Of a DNA stretch of 64,000 bases, positions 1-7,385 are shown piece after piece. Made by a program: the position numbers and the translations under genes. Within the stretch, counting starts at the first letter, position 1; each line of letters begins with the position of its first letter. The notes under the pieces are model-generated. The model saw only the letters and a program-made list of their open reading frames with translations. It searched no databases and was not told the DNA's origin. This stretch comes from Streptomyces sp. SirexAA-E (GTDB lineage: Bacteria; Actinomycetota; Actinomycetes; Streptomycetales; Streptomycetaceae), in contig NC_015953.1 of NCBI RefSeq assembly GCF_000177195.2, positions 2,976,001 through 3,040,000 on the forward strand, written 5' to 3'.

Positions 1-5
1 GCTCG

Positions 6-49
6 GCCGGGCTGGGTGCCCTCGCCGGGCTGGGTGCCCTCGCCGGGCT
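6..49. repeat. 18-bp direct repeat at window edge
   Basis: Two exact copies of an 18-bp unit beginning gccgggctgggtg (6-23 and 24-41) and a partial third copy (42-49) abut the stop codon of the methyltransferase gene, which reads into the third copy. It is a small tandem duplication. No hairpin or function is evident. Positions 1-5 hold nothing recognisable. Confidence 0.7.
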
Positions 50-836
50 AGGGGACCCTGGCCACCCCGACGTAGAACCCACTGCGTTCGTACACCGGCG
101 CGGTCTGCCCCTCCTGGTGCCACTCCGGCGCAGTCACCAGTCCCGGGTCCACCAGCTCCAGCCCCTCGAAGAACGGCTCGACCTCGGCACGCGTCCGCAT
201 CCGGAGCGCGATGGCGCCCTTCTCGTACGCGGACTCGGTCTCCTGCCTCAGCTCCGGGTGCTGGTCGGCGGTCCCGTGCGAGAGGACCAGGTAACTCCCC
301 GACGGAAGGGCGTCGACCAGGGTGCGGGTGATGCCGTACGGGTCCTGGTCGTCAGGCAGGAAGTGCATCAGCGCGATCAGGGAGAGGGCGACGGGCCGGG
401 TGAAGTCCAGCGTCCTGGCGGCCCGTTCGACGATCGCCTCGGCCTCGCGCACATCGGCGTGGATGTAGTCGGTCATCCCCTCCGGGCTGCTGACCAGCAG
501 TGCCTCCGCGTGGCGGAGGACGATGGGATCGTTGTCCGTGTAGACGACCCGGGCGTGCGGTGTGACGGCCTGGACGACCTGGTGGAGGTTGGGCGAGGTC
601 GGGATGCCGGTCCCGATGTCCAGGAACTGGTCGACCCCTTGCGCCGCGAGCCAGCCGGACGCACGGTGCATGAACGCCCGGTTCCGCGCCGCGTTGGCCC
701 GCGCCTCGGCCGGCAGCTTCTCGGCGACCTCCTGGTCGACCGGATAGTTGTCCTTGCCGCCCAGCAACCAGTCGTAGACGCGCGCCGGGTGCGGCTTGCT
801 GGTGTCGATGCGGGAGCTGGGTATACCGGCCGTCAC
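48..836 (-). CDS. SAM-dependent methyltransferase, DUF574 (Methyltransf_19) family
   Basis: A 262-residue protein of the actinobacterial DUF574 family. These are putative SAM-dependent methyltransferases with unknown substrates that are heavily paralogous in Streptomyces. The family N-terminal signature with RVYDWLLGGKDNYPVD is at residues 19-34. The glycine-rich SAM-binding motif FLDIGTGIPT follows at 71-80, and an acidic YTDNDP loop lies at the end of the next strand. The GTG start at 836 is chosen because a GGAGGAG ribosome site lies 6 bases upstream. A longer reading frame to 977 lacks family similarity in its first 47 residues. The gene is monocistronic. No substrate can be assigned. Confidence 0.88.
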   Translation of the reverse strand: MTAGIPSSRIDTSKPHPARVYDWLLGGKDNYPVDQEVAEKLPAEARANAARNRAFMHRASGWLAAQGVDQFLDIGTGIPTSPNLHQVVQAVTPHARVVYTDNDPIVLRHAEALLVSSPEGMTDYIHADVREAEAIVERAARTLDFTRPVALSLIALMHFLPDDQDPYGITRTLVDALPSGSYLVLSHGTADQHPELRQETESAYEKGAIALRMRTRAEVEPFFEGLELVDPGLVTAPEWHQEGQTAPVYERSGFYVGVARVP

Positions 837-1095
837 AGGACGCTCCTCCGTACGGAACCACGGGCAGTGAACGCCGCACCTGACCTGGGCGGCGACCTCG
901 ACGACGGCCACCGGCAAGGCGGGTGAGCAGGGACAGCCTAAGCGGTGCGGAGGGGCGGAGCTCCGGCCCCCGGACACCGTTCACGGCCGGAAGGCCTTCG
1001 CGGGAGGCCGCCCATGGCCCAAGGGGGCTGAGCGAACAGGCCGGGCGGACCACTCCCCCGGTGACGCGCCCCGCCGCCGCCTTCACTCCGAAACG

Positions 1096-1135
1096 ACGAG
1101 ATCCCGCCCGATCTTTCGATCGGGCGGGATCTCGT
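1096..1135 (-). terminator. Terminator downstream of tRNA-Ala
   Basis: A perfect 17-bp inverted repeat (1096-1112 and 1119-1135) with a 6-nt loop lies just past the 3' end of the minus-strand tRNA gene and is followed by a short T-rich stretch. It probably ends tRNA-Ala transcription. Confidence 0.75.
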
Positions 1136-1143
1136 GTGTGCGG

Positions 1144-1217
1144 TGGACCTGTGGGGATTTGAACCCCAGACCCCCTCGATGCGAACGAGGTGCGCTACCA
1201 GACTGCGCCACAGGCCC
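1144..1217 (-). tRNA. tRNA-Ala (anticodon CGC)
   Basis: Read on the minus strand the sequence folds into a complete cloverleaf. The acceptor stem is GGGCCTG/CAGGTCC, the D arm contains GGTAGCGC, and the T arm has GGTTCAAATCC. The anticodon stem CCTCG/CGAGG encloses loop TTCGCAT, giving anticodon CGC (codon GCG). The G3:U70 wobble pair, the alanine identity element, is present. The 3' CCA is not fully encoded. Confidence 0.96.
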
Positions 1218-1236
1218 TTGCAACGAGTGAAACTCT

Positions 1237-1256
1237 AGCACCCTCATCGGGGTGCT
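1237..1256 (-). terminator. Terminator after sepX
   Basis: A 7-bp inverted repeat (AGCACCC/GGGTGCT, 1237-1243 and 1250-1256) is followed on the minus strand by AGAGTTTCA. It sits 49 bp past the sepX stop codon and before the tRNA gene, so it probably separates the two transcripts. Confidence 0.5.
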
Positions 1257-1304
1257 CGGAAATCCGTATCCCGGCAGGTCACCGAGTCGGCTCCGTCGCC
1301 GGTC

Positions 1305-2426
1305 TCACTCGTTGGCCGCGCGGGGCCGGTCCTCGTCGTCGTACTGGTCGAAGAGGGGAGTACGGCCGCGGTCACGGCCGCGCTTGGACTGGTTGCCGCG
1401 CCGACGGGGCGCCGGGTCCGCGTCGGGGACGACGGGGTGCGAGGTGCCCGTCTGGGAGGGTTCCGCCGTGCTGGAGCGGGCCGCGCTCCAGGTCTCCGGG
1501 TCGCCGACCTCCACCCCGCCCGTGGCGCGCGGGGCGACCGGGGCGGTGACGTAGGTCGGCAGCGGTACGGGCACGGGCTCCCAGCTGTCGCCCTGGGCCG
1601 GGCCGCGTTCGCGCTGCTGGTCCACCCACTCGGCGTGGTCCGTCTGCTCGACGAGCGCACGGCGGCCGGCTTCCTGCGGAGAGACCGTCGGGGCGGGGAT
1701 CGGGTGGCCCGCTTCGGGCTCCTCGTCGGGCTCGGCGGCGACCGCCGAGGCCGGCTGGTGCCTGCGCGGGCGGTTCTCGCGGAGCCGCTGGGCGGCCACC
1801 TCCGCCCTGCGCCGGTCCATGGTGAAGACGAACCGGCGGCGTTCCTGCCCGCGCAGATGGACGATGTACGCGCTGAGCATCACCGCGGGGACGGCGGGTG
1901 CCCAGAGGAAGCGGAGTCCGCCGACCGCCGCCACGACCGTGCCCAGCGTGAACGCCAGGAACAGGACGGTGGTCGTACGCCGACGGCGCGCGAGGACCTG
2001 CGAGCGTCTGGCCCGCCGCTCACGCTCCGTCTCCCCGCCAGGCGTGCGCGGGCGCCTGGCGGGCCGCACCTCCTCGCGCGGGCGCCCGTCAGCCGCAGGA
2101 TCCGGCGCGTCGTGCGCCGGATCGTGCAACCGGGCTTCCGTGTGTGCCGGGGGCGCGGAAAAGGCCCGGACGTCGACGGACTCGATTCGGTCCGTGACGG
2201 CATCCGGGTCCACGTCACCAGGCGCCTCCCCGGCTTCTCGCCCCTGCAGCTCCTTGGCGTACCGGCGCTCCATGGCCGCCCGTCCGGACAGCAGCCGGAT
2301 GGCGGTGCTGAAGCGTTCCGTCGGACGGGCTTCATTGAGCTCGTCCTGCCTGCGGAGCCACATCGGCACCAGGTAGGCGGCCCAGGCACCGACGATGACT
2401 GCGTAGATGAGGCCGCTGCTGCTCAC
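1305..2426 (-). CDS. sepX: Septation membrane protein SepX / GlpR homologue
   Basis: A 373-residue membrane protein. One transmembrane segment lies at about residues 5-24 (GLIYAVIVGAWAAYLVPMWL). A basic and acidic cytoplasmic stretch follows, with the conserved block DELNEARPTERFSTAIRLLS. A transmembrane pair lies at about 152-192, and a long disordered Arg/Pro/Glu-rich tail completes the protein. This layout and its place downstream of galU, glp and rimJ match SepX, required for septation and sporulation in Streptomyces, and GlpR, the membrane receptor of the gephyrin-like Glp in corynebacteria. Two GTG codons, 2432 and 2426, could start it, and neither has a clear Shine-Dalgarno site. 2426 is chosen because translation may be leaderless. 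Homology is from recognition, not from a search. Confidence 0.8.
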   Translation of the reverse strand: MSSSGLIYAVIVGAWAAYLVPMWLRRQDELNEARPTERFSTAIRLLSGRAAMERRYAKELQGREAGEAPGDVDPDAVTDRIESVDVRAFSAPPAHTEARLHDPAHDAPDPAADGRPREEVRPARRPRTPGGETERERRARRSQVLARRRRTTTVLFLAFTLGTVVAAVGGLRFLWAPAVPAVMLSAYIVHLRGQERRRFVFTMDRRRAEVAAQRLRENRPRRHQPASAVAAEPDEEPEAGHPIPAPTVSPQEAGRRALVEQTDHAEWVDQQRERGPAQGDSWEPVPVPLPTYVTAPVAPRATGGVEVGDPETWSAARSSTAEPSQTGTSHPVVPDADPAPRRRGNQSKRGRDRGRTPLFDQYDDEDRPRAANE

Positions 2427-2432
2427 GCTCAC

Positions 2433-2592
2433 ACCGTAGAGGGGTTTGCACGGCGGCATCCGCCAATTGGCCCGGTGTGTCGCACGTTCCGGCTGATATC
2501 CGGGACTTTTTTTGTGATTCTTCGGATCAGTGCACGATGCAAGTCGACCCACTTACAGTCATTGAGCGATCGAATTCGAACACTTATTTCAT
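2433..2592 (-). promoter_or_regulatory. AT-rich upstream region of sepX
   Basis: The 160 bp between rimJ and sepX contain a long stretch (about 2500-2600) much richer in A and T than the surrounding sequence. It includes a run of seven T's and a TTCGAATTCGAA palindrome. It most likely carries a dedicated sepX promoter in addition to read-through from galU. No -10/-35 pair can be assigned with confidence. Confidence 0.35.
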
Positions 2593-3234
2593 TTATTCGG
2601 GCTTCCGCGGCATCTGTGGGCTGCTCGGCCGTACCCTGCGCCAACGTCTGAGCATGCCGTCGGGCACCTCCTCGGCGGTGAGCGCGAAGATCAGGTGGTC
2701 CCGCCACGCGCCGTCGATGTGGAGATAACGCGGACGGAGCCCTTCCTCACGAAATCCGAGTTTCTCCACGACCCTGCGGCTGGGCCCGTTCTCCGGACGA
2801 ATGCACACCTCGATCCGGTGCAGGCCGACCGTACGGAAGCAGTGGTCGACGGCGAGGGCCACCGCGGTCGGTACGACGCCCCGCCCCGCCACGCCTTGGT
2901 CGACCCAGTACCCGACATGGCCCGAACACATCGAGCCCCAGGTGATCCCGGCCACCGTCAACTGCCCGACGAGACGCCCCTCGTACTCGATGGCGAAGGG
3001 CAGCATCCGCCCCGCGTTGGCCTCGGAGCGCAGATGGCGGACCATCTGCCGGTAGGTGGGGCGCCGGGACATCGGGCCGCCCGGGGCGGGCGGCGGCACG
3101 GTGGCTTCCCAGGGCCTCAGCCAGTCCCGGTTGCGCCGGTTGACCTCGCGCCACGCGCGCTGGTCCCGCAGCTTGATCGGGCGGAGGGTGATCTCACCGT
3201 CGGTCAGGATCACCGGCCAGGTCGGGACGTTCAG
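2593..3234 (-). CDS. rimJ: GNAT acetyltransferase, RimJ/RimL type
   Basis: A protein of about 213 residues with the GNAT fold. ITLRPIKLRDQRAW is near the N terminus, the acetyl-CoA loop QGVAGRGVVPTAV is in the middle, and the RimJ-type block (HRIEVCIRPENGPSRRVVEKLGF) follows. It may acetylate the N terminus of a ribosomal or division protein. In actinobacteria it is a constant member of the galU-glp-rimJ-sepX cluster. The start is unusual. No ATG precedes the conserved region, a CTG at 3234 has GGGGAG upstream and overlaps the mog stop as CTGA, and the alternative is GTG at 3213 without a ribosome site. Either start leaves the domain intact. Confidence 0.85.
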   Translation of the reverse strand: MNVPTWPVILTDGEITLRPIKLRDQRAWREVNRRNRDWLRPWEATVPPPAPGGPMSRRPTYRQMVRHLRSEANAGRMLPFAIEYEGRLVGQLTVAGITWGSMCSGHVGYWVDQGVAGRGVVPTAVALAVDHCFRTVGLHRIEVCIRPENGPSRRVVEKLGFREEGLRPRYLHIDGAWRDHLIFALTAEEVPDGMLRRWRRVRPSSPQMPRKPE

Positions 3235-3737
3235 CTCGGGCTCCCCGGTCGGGGGTGGTCGCCGCCGCGGACCTGGTCGACGGCGTGCGCCAGCAGCCGT
3301 CCCAGGACCGCGAGCCCGTCCCGTACACCGCCGGACGAGCCGGGCAGGTTCACCACCAGGGTGCGGTCCGCGGTGCCCGCGAGGCCACGGGACAGGGCGG
3401 CGGTGGGCACCTTGTCCCGGCCCTCCGCCCGGATCGCCTCGGCGATGCCCGGGATCTCCCGGTCGATGACGCGGCGGGTGGCCTCGGGGGTGCGGTCGGT
3501 GGGCGAGATGCCCGTACCGCCGGTGGTGACGATCACGTCGTAGCCGGCCGCCACACCCGCCCGCAGGGCCGCCTCGACCGGATCGCCGTCCGGGACGACC
3601 TGCGGACCGTCGACGGCGAAGCCCAGTGCCGTCAGGCCCTCGGCGACGAGGGGTCCGCCCTTGTCGGGGTAGACACCGGCCGAGGCGCGGTTGGACGCGG
3701 TCACGACCAGGGCGCGGTATCCGTCGGGGGCGCTCAT
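3231..3737 (-). CDS. mog: Molybdenum cofactor biosynthesis protein, MogA/MoaB family
   Basis: A 168-residue protein. MogA/MoaB proteins adenylylate molybdopterin, preparing it for molybdate insertion by MoeA-type proteins. The nucleotide/MPT-binding motif TTGGTGISPTDRT is at residues 71-83. The second signature LPGSSGGVRDG lies near residue 130. Length is typical. Its ATG overlaps the moaC stop (ATGA), indicating translational coupling. Its stop overlaps the putative rimJ start. It lies in the cytoplasm and would serve molybdoenzymes such as the oxidoreductase encoded at 17.8-20.1 kb. Confidence 0.93.
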   Translation of the reverse strand: MSAPDGYRALVVTASNRASAGVYPDKGGPLVAEGLTALGFAVDGPQVVPDGDPVEAALRAGVAAGYDVIVTTGGTGISPTDRTPEATRRVIDREIPGIAEAIRAEGRDKVPTAALSRGLAGTADRTLVVNLPGSSGGVRDGLAVLGRLLAHAVDQVRGGDHPRPGSPS

Positions 3738-4234
3738 GCCCCAGGGCCTTCCGGCACCGGGCGGTGGTAGTCGCCGGACGCACCGCCCGACTTCGCCTCG
3801 ACGCGGACGTCCGTGATCACCGCGCCCTTGTCGACCGCCTTGATCATGTCGATCACCGTGAGCGCGGCGACCGAGACGGCGGTCAGCGCCTCCATCTCGA
3901 CACCGGTACGGTCGGTGGTCCTCACGGTGGCGAGAATCTCCACCGCGTCGTCGGCGACGCTCAGATCGACCTTCACACCGGAGACGGCCAGGGGGTGGCA
4001 GAGCGGGATCAGGTCCGGGGTCCGCTTGGCCCCCATGATCCCGGCGATCCGCGCGGTGGCCAGCGCGTCGCCCTTGGGAACGCCTTCTCCCCGCAGGAGT
4101 TCGACGACACGCGGCGACACGAGTACCCGGCCGCTCGCCCGGGCCACCCGGGCCGTGACGTCCTTCTTCGACACGTCGACCATGCGGGCCGCGCCCGCCT
4201 CGTCGATGTGCGTCAGCCTGTTCTGCGTACTCAA
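3734..4234 (-). CDS. moaC: Cyclic pyranopterin monophosphate synthase MoaC
   Basis: A 166-residue protein that converts the MoaA product into cyclic pyranopterin monophosphate, the first stable precursor of molybdopterin. Family signatures are complete: MVDVS near the N terminus, the block AKRTPDLIPLCHPL, TDRTGVEMEALTA, and the catalytic IDMIKAVDKG with its Asp and Lys. The TTG start at 4234 is preferred because GGAG lies just upstream and the protein then begins with the usual STQNRLTHID. The ORF extends 31 codons further upstream without similarity. Coupled to mog by a 4-bp overlap and lying 126 bp downstream of glp. Confidence 0.94.
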   Translation of the reverse strand: MSTQNRLTHIDEAGAARMVDVSKKDVTARVARASGRVLVSPRVVELLRGEGVPKGDALATARIAGIMGAKRTPDLIPLCHPLAVSGVKVDLSVADDAVEILATVRTTDRTGVEMEALTAVSVAALTVIDMIKAVDKGAVITDVRVEAKSGGASGDYHRPVPEGPGA

Positions 4235-4360
4235 CTCACTCCGCCTAGCGGGTAGGGCGCCGATTGCCCACACCGGCGCGCACGGGCGTGCGGGCCGGGG
4301 GTCCGGGAACTCGTCCCGGGAAGGCACAGCGCCAGATACCGTACCGCCACCACGCGCGTG

Positions 4361-5707
4361 TCAGCGGAGAAGGATCACCTCGGTCTCCGTGCCGGGCTCG
4401 GCCGAGGTCGTGTCCTCGGGCAGCACGATCAGCGCGTCGGCCTGGGCCAGGGCGGCGATCAGATGCGACCCGGAACCGCCCACCGGTGTCACGGTGCCGG
4501 CCTCCGCGTCGTACCTCCCGCGCAGGAACTGACGCCTGCCGGGCGGTGAGGAGAGCGCCTCGTCCATGGCGAGCGTGGCCCGGACCTTCGGGCGGTGGAC
4601 GTCGTCGAGTCCCATCAGGGTCCGGATCGCCGGCCGTACGAAGAGCTCGAAGGAGACGTACGAGGAGACCGGGTTGCCCGGCAGGGCCAGCAGCGGGGTG
4701 TGGTCCGGTCCGATCGAGCCGAAGCCCTGGGGCTTGCCCGGCTGCATGGCGAGCTTGCGGAAGTCGACCCCTCCGGCCGGCTCGTCCGTGTCGCCCTCCG
4801 CGCCCTCCGCCGCGTCACCCGGTGCGTGCCCGAGGGAGGACAGGGCCTCCTTGACCACGTCGTACGCGCCGACGCTGACGCCGCCCGTGGTGACGACGAT
4901 GTCGGCCCGGATCAGCTGGTCCTCGATGGTGGCGCGCAGCGTCTCGGCGTCGTCGGCGACGGCGGGCACCCGGTAGGCGATCGCCCCGGCGTCCCGGGCC
5001 GCGGCTGTGAGCGCGAAGCTGTTGGAATCGTAGATCCGGCCGCCGGTCAGCTCCTCGCCCGGCTGCGCGAGCTCACTGCCCGTGGACAGCACGACGACAC
5101 GCGGGCGTGGCCGCACCTTCACCGCCGCGCGGCCGATCGCGGCGAGCAGTCCGATCTGCGCGGGCCCGACGACCGAGCCCGCCCGCAGCGCCAGGTCCCC
5201 CGGACGTACGTCGCTGCCCCGGGTCCGCACGTGCGCCCCGGCCTTCACCGGCCGGTGGACGCGGACCTCGCCGCCGGCCCCCTCCGGGGCCTCGCTGTGG
5301 GCGCGCATCGCGGTGGCGGGGCCGCCGCCGGTGCCGCCGTCCGTCCACTCGACCGGGACGACCGCCTCGGCGCCCTCGGGCAGCGGGGCGCCGGTCATGA
5401 TGCGGGCGGCCTCCCCCGGGGCGAGCGAACGGCCGTCGGCCAGCCCTCCGTCGCCCGCGGCGACGTCGCCGACGACGGTGAGGACCGCCGGGAACTCCTC
5501 GCCGGCGCCCTCGACATCGGAGACCCGGACCGCGTAACCGTCCATCGAGCTGTTGTCGAAGGGAGGCAGCGCGACCTCCACCACGACGTCCTCGACCAGG
5601 ACGCAGCCCTGGGCGTCGGGCAGCTGCAGCTCGATCGGCTCCAGCGGCCGGACCGCGGCGAGGATGTCTTCCAGGTGCTCGTCGACCGACCAGATCGTGC
5701 TGCTCAC
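4361..5707 (-). CDS. glp: Gephyrin-like MoeA paralogue (Glp) or molybdopterin molybdotransferase
   Basis: A 448-residue MoeA-family protein. Signatures: PPFDNSSMDGYAV at 48-60, IMTGAPLPEGAEAVVPVE at 103-120, TTGGVSVGAYD at 273-283, PGKPQGFG and LPGNPVSS in the C-terminal half. The canonical role is molybdate insertion into MPT-AMP. However, the genomic setting (galU upstream, rimJ and sepX downstream) is that of Glp, the gephyrin-like protein that binds SepF and the GlpR/SepX receptor at the corynebacterial septum. Both roles may be combined here, because moaC and mog follow directly. A Gly/Asp/Glu-rich insertion lies after the TTGGVSVG motif (about 294-318). GTG start with TAGGAG upstream that overlaps the galU stop. 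Confidence 0.88.
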   Translation of the reverse strand: MSSTIWSVDEHLEDILAAVRPLEPIELQLPDAQGCVLVEDVVVEVALPPFDNSSMDGYAVRVSDVEGAGEEFPAVLTVVGDVAAGDGGLADGRSLAPGEAARIMTGAPLPEGAEAVVPVEWTDGGTGGGPATAMRAHSEAPEGAGGEVRVHRPVKAGAHVRTRGSDVRPGDLALRAGSVVGPAQIGLLAAIGRAAVKVRPRPRVVVLSTGSELAQPGEELTGGRIYDSNSFALTAAARDAGAIAYRVPAVADDAETLRATIEDQLIRADIVVTTGGVSVGAYDVVKEALSSLGHAPGDAAEGAEGDTDEPAGGVDFRKLAMQPGKPQGFGSIGPDHTPLLALPGNPVSSYVSFELFVRPAIRTLMGLDDVHRPKVRATLAMDEALSSPPGRRQFLRGRYDAEAGTVTPVGGSGSHLIAALAQADALIVLPEDTTSAEPGTETEVILLR

Positions 5708-5711
5708 GCTC

Positions 5712-6614
5712 CTACAACTCCTCGGTGACGTACCGCTTCAGCCAGGTCCGGAAGTCCGGGCCCAGGTCCTCACGTTCGCACGCCAGTCTGACAATGGCAC
5801 GCAGGTAGTCGCCGCGGTCCCCGGTGTCGTAACGGCGGCCCTTGAAGACGACGCCGTGCACCGGGCCGCCGATCTTCTCGTCCTCGGCCAGCAGCTGGAG
5901 GGCGTCGGTGAGCTGGATCTCGCCACCGCGGCCGGGCTCGGTCCGGCGCAGTATGCCGAAGACCGCGGGGTCCAGGACGTAGCGGCCGATGACGGCGAGA
6001 TTGCTGGGGGCGTCGGCCGGGTCGGGCTTCTCCACCAGCCCTGTGACCCGCACGACGTCACTGTCCGCGGTGGCCTCGGTGGCCGCGCATCCGTACATGT
6101 GGATCTGGGCCGGGTCGACCTCCATGAGGGCGACCACGCTGCCGCCCTCCCGCTCCTGGACCTCGATCATCCGGGCGAGCAGCGGGTCCCGGGGGTCCAT
6201 CAGGTCGTCGCCGAGGAGGACGGCGAAGGGCTGGTCGCCCACGTGCGGGGCGGCGCACAGGACGGCGTGGCCGAGGCCACGCGGGTCACCCTGGCGGACG
6301 TAGTGCATGGTGGCCAGGTCGCTGGACTCCTGGACCTTGGAGAGCCGTTCGGCGTCCCCCTTGCGGTCCAGCGCCGACTCCAGCTCGTAGTTCCGGTCGA
6401 AGTGGTCCTCCAGGGGACGCTTGTTGCGACCAGTGATCATCAGCACGTCGGAGAGGCCTGCGGCGACAGCCTCCTCGACGACATACTGGATGGCGGGCTT
6501 GTCGACGACAGGCAGCATCTCTTTCGGAGTGGCCTTGGTGGCCGGCAGGAACCGGGTGCCGAGACCTGCAGCTGGGATGACAGCTTTGCTGATCCTGGGG
6601 CGCGACTGAGTCAT
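5712..6614 (-). CDS. galU: UTP-glucose-1-phosphate uridylyltransferase
   Basis: A 300-residue enzyme making UDP-glucose from UTP and glucose-1-phosphate for polysaccharide and cell-wall glycan synthesis. The nucleotide-binding signature GLGTRFLPATKATPKEMLP is at 17-35. GDDLMDP (metal site) and VEKPDP follow, and KGRRYDTGDRGDYLRA near the C terminus contains the conserved Asp. Length is standard. The ATG at 6614 overlaps the region divergent to the 5-FTHF cyclo-ligase gene, and the two probably share a 100-bp promoter region. First gene of the galU-glp-moaC-mog-rimJ run, with only 4 bp to glp. Confidence 0.96.
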   Translation of the reverse strand: MTQSRPRISKAVIPAAGLGTRFLPATKATPKEMLPVVDKPAIQYVVEEAVAAGLSDVLMITGRNKRPLEDHFDRNYELESALDRKGDAERLSKVQESSDLATMHYVRQGDPRGLGHAVLCAAPHVGDQPFAVLLGDDLMDPRDPLLARMIEVQEREGGSVVALMEVDPAQIHMYGCAATEATADSDVVRVTGLVEKPDPADAPSNLAVIGRYVLDPAVFGILRRTEPGRGGEIQLTDALQLLAEDEKIGGPVHGVVFKGRRYDTGDRGDYLRAIVRLACEREDLGPDFRTWLKRYVTEEL

Positions 6615-6720
6615 GCGCAGAACTGTAACGGGTGACTATGGGCGGAAGGTGAGCGTCCGGTTAACTTCGCACTCATACAACCCGATACACGAGGTTTGCG
6701 AGTACCCGTTGAACGACGAC

Positions 6721-7311
6721 ATGTCCCGAAAGGCGCTTCTGCGACGCGAACTGCTCGCCGCCAGGAGGCTGCTGACCTCGCGTGACGTCACGGACGCCGC
6801 CGAACTCCTGGCCTCGGCCGCCGCGGCCCTCCCCGAGCTTGCGGACGCCCGGACCGTGGCCGCCTACGTGTCCGTGGGCCGTGAGCCGGGAACGCACGCG
6901 CTGCTGGACGGGCTGCGCGCCCGGGGCGTACGCGTGCTGCTGCCGGTCCTCATGGCCGACAACGACCTGGACTGGGCCGTCTACGAGGGCAGGGAGCACC
7001 TCCTGCCCGCCGGACGGGGCCTCCTGGAGCCGCACGGCGCGCCCCTGGGTCCCGCAGCGGTCCTCGACGCCGACGTGGTCCTGCTGCCCGGACTCGCGGT
7101 GGACCGGCGCGGGATGCGCCTGGGGCGCGGCGGAGGCAGCTACGACCGGGTGCTGGCCCGGCTGGCGGCGGCCGGGGCCGATCCCGCCCTGGTCGTCCTG
7201 CTGTACGACGACGAGGTGGTCACGCGGGTCCCGGAGGAGCCGCACGACCACCCCGTGCACGCCGTGATCACGCCGACCGCGGTGCGGCGCTTCCTGCCCC
7301 GGGACGTCTGA
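6721..7311 (+). CDS. 5-formyltetrahydrofolate cyclo-ligase family protein
   Basis: A 196-residue protein that recycles 5-formyl-THF to 5,10-methenyl-THF in an ATP-dependent reaction. The N-terminal basic helix SRKALLRRELLAARR, the strand AAYVSVGREPGTHALLDGL and the C-terminal ATP/folate loop GMRLGRGGGSYDRVLARL are typical of the family. ATG 6721 is chosen because family similarity begins there. A TTG at 6709 is possible, and neither has a strong ribosome site. Divergent from galU, an arrangement also known in mycobacteria. Confidence 0.92.
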   Translation: MSRKALLRRELLAARRLLTSRDVTDAAELLASAAAALPELADARTVAAYVSVGREPGTHALLDGLRARGVRVLLPVLMADNDLDWAVYEGREHLLPAGRGLLEPHGAPLGPAAVLDADVVLLPGLAVDRRGMRLGRGGGSYDRVLARLAAAGADPALVVLLYDDEVVTRVPEEPHDHPVHAVITPTAVRRFLPRDV

Positions 7312-7358
7312 GCGGCCCCAGGACGCCTGAGCGGCCCCGGGACGCCTGAGCGGCCCCG
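7302..7358. repeat. Three 19-bp copies of a terminator half-arm
   Basis: Three near-identical 19-bp units (7302-7320, 7321-7339, 7340-7358; consensus ggacgcctgagcggccccg) lie end to end. The first contains the stop codon of the upstream gene. The third forms the left arm of the palindrome at 7345-7380. This looks like local duplication of one arm of a terminator. Confidence 0.8.
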
Positions 7359-7380
7359 GGACGTCCCGGGGCCGCTCAGG
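7345..7380. terminator. Bidirectional terminator
   Basis: A perfect 36-bp palindrome (18-bp arms) lies between two convergent genes, 5 bp before the end of the acylase gene. Each strand can form the same hairpin, so it probably ends transcription from both sides. Confidence 0.8.
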
Positions 7381-7385
7381 GCGCC

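Noticed and set aside
2477..2481. GACAC on the minus strand as a WhiA site before sepX
   Set aside because: A single 5-mer is expected often by chance and carries no further support.
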